From NCBI RefSeq assembly GCF_000003605.2, contig NW_003134737.1:1-17195 (forward strand): a stretch of 17,195 nt of DNA. Reading direction: 5' to 3'. The notes under the pieces are model-generated. The model had not been told where the DNA came from, did not search any database, and worked only from the letters and a program-made list of their open reading frames with translations. This DNA is from Saccoglossus kowalevskii (Eukaryota; Hemichordata; Enteropneusta; Harrimaniidae). Of the stretch, positions 13,148-17,195 are shown piece after piece (within the stretch, counting starts at the first letter, position 1; each line of letters opens with the position of its first letter). A program made the translations under genes and the position numbers.

Positions 13148-13512
13148 AGATAATATGATAGGTGAAGTAAAACGCATTATTGCATATAGACCATTCTTCT
13201 AATCCAATATAACGCTGTCAAGATAATATGATAGGTGAAGTAAAACACATTATTGCATATAGACCATTCTTCAAATCCAATATAACGCTGTCAAGATAAT
13301 ATGATAGGTGAAGTAAAACACATTATTGCATATAGACCATTCTTCAAATCCAATATAACGCTGTCGAGATAATATGATAGGTGAAGTAAAACGCATTATT
13401 GCATATAGACCATTCTTCTAATCCAATATAACGCTGTCAAGATAATATGATAGGTGAAGTAAAACACATTATTGCATATAGACCATTCTTCAAATCCAAT
13501 ATAACGCTGTCG
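13148..13512. repeat. 219-bp higher-order repeat (3 x 73 bp)
   Basis: The units at 13148 and 13367 both carry the rare AACGCATT together with TTCTAATCC and end in CA. They are 219 bp apart. The intervening units are CA/CA and CA/CG; after the second marker unit only one of these, CA/CG, follows before the pattern changes. Confidence 0.83.
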
Positions 13513-15298
13513 AGATAATATGATAGGTGAAGTAAAACACATTATTGCATATAGACACTTCTTCAAATCCAATATAACGCTGTCGAGATAATATGATAGG
13601 TGAAGTAAAACACATTATTGCATATAGACCATTCTTCAAATCCAATATAACGCTGTCGAGATAATATGATAGGTGAAGTAAAACACATTATTGCATATAG
13701 ACCATTCTTCAAATCCAATATAACGCTGTCAAGATAATATGATAGAAGTAAAACACATTATTGCATATAGACACTTCTTCAAATCCAATATAACGCTGTC
13801 GAGATAATATGATAGGTGAAGTAAAACACATTATTACATATAGACACTTCTTCAAATCCAATATAACGCTGTCGAGATAATATGATAGGTGAAGTAAAAC
13901 ACATTATTGCATATAGACACTTCTTCAAATCCAATATAACGCTGTTGAGATAATATGATAGGTGAAGTAAAACACATTATTGCATATAGACACTTCTTCA
14001 AATCCAATATAACGCTGTCGAGATAATATGATAGGTGAAGTAGAACACATTAGTACATATAGACACTTCTTCAAATCCAATATAACGCTGTCGAGATAAT
14101 ATGATAGGTGAAGTAAAACACATTATTGCATATAGACCTTTCTTCAAATCCAATATAACGCTGTCGAGATAATATGATAGGTGAAGTAAAACACATTATT
14201 GCATATAGACCATTCTTCAAATCCAATATAACGCTGTCGAGATAATATGATAGGTGAAGTAAAACACATTATTGCATATAGACCATTCTTCTAATCCAAT
14301 ATAACGCTGTCGAGATAATATGATAGGTGAAGTAAAACACATTATTGCATATAGACCATTCTTCAAATCCAATATAACGCTGTTGAGATAATATGATAGG
14401 TGAAGTAAAACACATTATTGCATATAGACCATTCTTCAAATCCAATATAACGCTGTTGAGATAATATGATAGGTGAAGTAAAACACATTATTGCATATAG
14501 ACCATTCTTCTAATCCAATATAACGCTGTCGAGATAATGTGATAGGTGAAGTAAAACACATTATTGCATATAGACACTTCTTCAAATCCAATATAACGCT
14601 GTCAAGATAATATGATAGGTGAAGTGAAACACATTATTGCATATAGACACTTCTTCTAATCCAATATAACGCTGTCTAGATAATATGATAGGTGAAGTGA
14701 AACACATTATTGCATATAGACACTTCTTCAAATCCAATATAACGCTGTCGAGATAATATGATAGGTGAAGTAAAACACATTATTGCATATAGACCATTCT
14801 TCAAATCCAATATAACGCTGTTGAGATAATATGATAGGTGAAGTAAAACACATTATTGCATATAGACCATTCTTCAAATCCAATATAACGCTGTTGAGAT
14901 AATGTGATAGGTGAAGTAAAACACATTATTGCATATAGACACTTCTTCAAATCCAATATAACGCTGTCGAGATAATATGATAGTGAAGTAAAACACATTA
15001 TTGCATATAGACACTTCTTCAATCCAATATAACGCTGTCGAGATAATATGATAGTGAAGTAAAACACATTATTGCATATAGACACTTCTTCAAATCCAAT
15101 ATAACGCTGTCTAGATAATATGATAGGTGAAGTAAAACACATTATTGCATATAGACACTTCTTCAAATCCAATATAACGCTGTCTAGATAATATGATAGG
15201 TGAAGTAAAACACATTATTGCATATAGACACTTCTTCAAATCCAATATAACGCTGTCAAGATTCATCATTATTATAAGTCACTACTAACAAATTCTTG

Positions 15299-15318
15299 TT
15301 ACACTACATTTAGTGTAA
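15299..15318. repeat. Perfect 8-bp inverted repeat with 4-base loop
   Basis: TTACACTA, CATT, TAGTGTAA form a perfect hairpin 40 bp outside the end of the 73-bp array. The stem is AT-rich and is not followed by a T tract. It could be chance or the remnant of a small inverted-repeat element; I see no second copy in the window. Confidence 0.7.
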
Positions 15319-15359
15319 AGCTATGATGTCATAATTCTGATTTACAATTCCTACTTGAG

Positions 15360-15503
15360 ATGGCGTCATCTTTGTCAGTCAAGATTCCTTTATTTGGTAG
15401 TCACCTCACCATTATACTTGGGCAGAATTCCCACTATAAACCTGTATTCAATGTTGACGAAATCAACCACAACAGCCCTTGCTCTGGTGCATACTCATGG
15501 TAA
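15360..15503 (+). CDS. Weak 47-codon ORF or possible first exon
   Basis: ATG at 15360 begins a frame that starts MASSLSVKIPLFGSH and ends with TAA at 15501. The start has G at -3 and G at +4, a favourable animal context, and an in-frame TGA lies 11 codons upstream. A donor-like ATG|GTAAAT falls at 15499/15500, just before the stop, so the frame could be a first exon continuing elsewhere rather than a complete microprotein. I recognise no domain, signal peptide or membrane helix. No promoter motif is evident. The region also holds overlapping ORFs in other frames, and chance remains the likeliest explanation. It is listed because the start context and the donor occur together. Confidence 0.15.
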   Translation: MASSLSVKIPLFGSHLTIILGQNSHYKPVFNVDEINHNSPCSGAYSW

Positions 15504-15798
15504 ATGGAACACAAAGTTGCGTATTGTGACGCGTTTCCATGGCAAATTAAATACTCGTCGCATGTTTTTGTCAATTTGGCTATGACGTAATTAAAATTAA
15601 TCAGTTTAAATTTGAAATTGATGCAAGTTGTTGTTACAGTTATGCTGATTAATGTATTCAGCTTCTCGTTGCGGCCCAATCAAAACATTCAATTCAACTG
15701 AGTCAAATACAATCACGCACAGTTTGTAGGGACGGCCATGGCTGGTCTGCCATGCACAGGTTTGTAGGGACGACCATGGCTGGTCTGCCATGCACAGG

Positions 15799-16320
15799 TT
15801 TGTAGGGACGGCCATGGCTGGTCTGCCATGCACAGGTTTGTAGTGACGGCCATGGCTGGTCTGCCATGCACAGGTTTGTAGGGACAGCCATGGCTGGTCT
15901 GCCATGCACAGGTTTGTAGTGACGGCCATGGCTGGTCTGCCATGCACAGGTTTGTAGGGACGGCCATGGCTGGTCTGCCATGCACAGGTTTGTAGGGACG
16001 GCCATGGCTGGTCTGCCATGCACAGGTTTGTAGGGACGGCCATGGCTGGTCTGCCATGCACAGGTTTGTAGTGACGGCCATGGCTGGTCTGCCATGCACA
16101 GGTTTGTAGTGACGGCCATGGCTGGTCTGCCATGCACAGGTTTGTAGGGACAGCCATGGCTGGTCTGCCATGCACAGGTTTGTAGGGACAGCCATGGCTG
16201 GTCTGCCATGCACAGGTTTGTAGGGACGGCCATGGCTGGTCTGCCATGCACAGGTTTGTAGGGACGGCCATGGCTGGTCTGCCATGCACAGGTTTGTAGG
16301 GACTGCCATGGCTGGTCTGC
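15799..16320. repeat. Block of 38-bp units, copy A of a 13.7-unit duplication
   Basis: Unit variants in order are plain, GTGAC, ACAG, GTGAC, three plain, two GTGAC, two ACAG, two plain, ACTG. The same order recurs from 16673 to the window end, 874 bp (23 units) away. The agreement breaks at the unit to the left (15761 has ACGACC; 16635 has ACAG). Confidence 0.9.
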
Positions 16321-16672
16321 CATGCACAGGTTTGTAGGGACGGCCATGGCTGGTCTGCCATGCACAGGTTTGTAGGGACTGCCATGGCTGGTCTGCCATG
16401 CACAGGTTTGTAGGGACGGCCATGGCTGGTCTGCCATGCACAGGTTTGTAGGGACGGCCATGGCTGGTCTGCCATGCACAGGTTTGTAGGGACGGCCATG
16501 GCTGGTCTGCCATGCACAGGTTTGTAGGGACGGCCATGGCTGGTCTGCCATGCACAGGTTTGTAGGGACGGCCATGGCTGGTCTGCCATGCACAGGTTTG
16601 TAGTGACGGCCATGGCTGGTCTGCCATGCACAGGTTTGTAGGGACAGCCATGGCTGGTCTGCCATGCACAGG

Positions 16673-17195
16673 TTTGTAGGGACGGCCATGGCTGGTCTGC
16701 CATGCACAGGTTTGTAGTGACGGCCATGGCTGGTCTGCCATGCACAGGTTTGTAGGGACAGCCATGGCTGGTCTGCCATGCACAGGTTTGTAGTGACGGC
16801 CATGGCTGGTCTGCCATGCACAGGTTTGTAGGGACGGCCATGGCTGGTCTGCCATGCACAGGTTTGTAGGGACGGCCATGGCTGGTCTGCCATGCACAGG
16901 TTTGTAGGGACGGCCATGGCTGGTCTGCCATGCACAGGTTTGTAGTGACGGCCATGGCTGGTCTGCCATGCACAGGTTTGTAGTGACGGCCATGGCTGGT
17001 CTGCCATGCACAGGTTTGTAGGGACAGCCATGGCTGGTCTGCCATGCACAGGTTTGTAGGGACAGCCATGGCTGGTCTGCCATGCACAGGTTTGTAGGGA
17101 CGGCCATGGCTGGTCTGCCATGCACAGGTTTGTAGGGACGGCACATGGCTGGTCTGCCATGCACAGGTTTGTAGGGACTGCCATGGCTGGTCTGA
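16673..17195. repeat. Block of 38-bp units, copy B of the duplication
   Basis: This repeats the order of variants in 15799-16320 over 13 complete units and 28 bases of the next. It differs only by the inserted base in the unit at 17129 and the final base of the window. The block may extend past the right edge. Confidence 0.9.

Larger units (their letters stand above)
238..15258. repeat. 73-bp satellite array, 206 head-to-tail units
   Basis: The unit is 73 bp, about 30% G+C, and always in the same orientation; 311-383 is a good reference copy. Hand phasing gives 206 units. Small indels total -17 (for example -1 at 3741 and 5862, +5 in the unit at 5128, -3 at 5935, -6 at 6151, -3 at 11402, 11764 and 13732), which matches the 15,021-bp length exactly. 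Units are nearly identical. Most differences fall at fixed sites: unit position 22 (A or G), 35 (G or A), 45-46 (AC, CA or CC), 52-53, the CpG at 66-67, and 72-73 (CG, CA, TG, CT, AG or CC). Minus-strand ORFs of about 75 codons arise by running through all three frames until one meets a stop; I do not regard them as genes. The array may have a chromatin role or be an inert expansion; the sequence does not decide. Confidence 0.98.
15259..15713. other. Unique spacer between the two tandem arrays
   Basis: About 455 bp of single-copy sequence. The first four bases (AGAT) match the start of another 73-bp unit before similarity ends. No tRNA, rRNA or transposon protein is visible. An 81-codon minus-strand ORF (15434-15679) and a 76-codon plus-strand ORF (15355-15585) overlap each other and show no recognisable domains; I do not call them as genes. 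The hairpin at 15299 and the short ORF at 15360 are listed separately. Confidence 0.75.
15714..17195. repeat. 38-bp GC-rich minisatellite, 38 units plus a partial
   Basis: The unit is 38 bp, about 60% G+C; 15799-15836 is a typical copy. A degenerate lead-in (CACGCACAG) begins at 15714 and the first full unit at 15723. Thirty-seven steps of exactly 38 bp reach 17129. That unit has one extra base (GGCACATGG in place of GGCCATGG), and a 28-base partial unit ends the window. Variation is almost confined to GGGAC or GTGAC, and to ACGG, ACAG or ACTG. Each unit contains the palindrome GCCATGGC and a CATGGC/GCCATG stem around a 6-base loop (15737-15754 in the first unit). It is unrelated to the 73-bp unit in sequence. 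The last base of the window departs from the unit, so the array may end here or continue. Confidence 0.97.

Noticed and set aside
4959-15172. Short minus-strand ORFs of about 75-123 codons in the 73-bp array
   Set aside because: They arise from passing through the three frames of a 73-bp unit until the frame with a stop is reached; lengths near 3 x 73 bp or multiples and near-identical peptides show this. No start context, splice sites or domain support them.
238-15258. CRISPR array
   Set aside because: There are no unique spacers: the full 73 bp repeats with only point variants, and no cas genes are present.
238-15258. CENP-B-box-bearing centromeric satellite
   Set aside because: I see no match to the CENP-B box core in the unit. 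A centromeric location cannot be inferred from the sequence alone.
15355-15585. 76-codon plus-strand ORF in the spacer
   Set aside because: It overlaps the ATG at 15360 in another frame, has no recognisable domain, and its composition looks like an out-of-frame reading.
15583-15590. bZIP/CRE-like TGACGTAA in the spacer, with TGATGTCA near 15324
   Set aside because: Short motifs expected by chance; no core promoter or transcript start can be tied to them.
15434-15679. 81-codon minus-strand ORF in the spacer
   Set aside because: Low-complexity composition, no recognisable domain, and overlap with ORFs on the other strand; consistent with chance.
15606-17184. Three overlapping minus-strand ORFs of about 480-510 codons as real genes
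   Set aside because: All three frames are open because the 38-bp unit lacks minus-strand stops. They encode the same cyclic peptide, and variants are not biased to synonymous positions. Kept only as a finding.

Overview
The window looks eukaryotic and probably animal, though nothing in it names a species. Over 95% of it is tandemly repeated DNA. There is no operon-like gene layout, no ribosome-binding sites, no RNA genes and no recognisable mobile-element protein. Both arrays vary mainly at CpG, with CpA and TpG as the common alternatives. That is the pattern expected where CpG methylation and deamination operate.

Layout. (1) 1-237 is non-repetitive and AT-rich. Its first 99 bases read on the minus strand as an open frame directly after a good splice-acceptor-like sequence, so the left edge may be the start of an internal exon. 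(2) 238-15258 is one head-to-tail array of a 73-bp AT-rich unit. I count 206 units; 206 x 73 minus a net 17 bases of small indels equals the observed 15,021 bp exactly. Variants at a few fixed positions show nested higher-order structure: multi-unit blocks of 219, 292, 362-365 and 875 bp, and a block copied about 2 kb away. (3) 15259-15713 is a unique spacer with a 20-bp perfect hairpin and a weak 47-codon plus-strand ORF that ends at a donor-like site. (4) 15714-17195 is a second, unrelated array: a GC-rich 38-bp minisatellite with 38 complete units and a partial unit at the window edge. A run of about 13.7 of its units is copied 23 units further on.

No protein-coding gene can be asserted with confidence. 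The long minus-strand open frames across the 38-bp array arise because the unit has no stop in any minus frame and 38 is not a multiple of 3. The short minus-strand frames in the 73-bp array arise the same way, but there one frame does contain a stop. If the left-edge exon is real, its gene is read right to left and the 73-bp array lies in, or just beyond, the preceding intron.

The main interest is the fine structure of the large satellite: its higher-order blocks, two GATA-type motifs per unit (about 409 in total), a period equal to half a nucleosome core, and edge units that are as intact as the middle ones. A second array of opposite base composition starts only 455 bp away.
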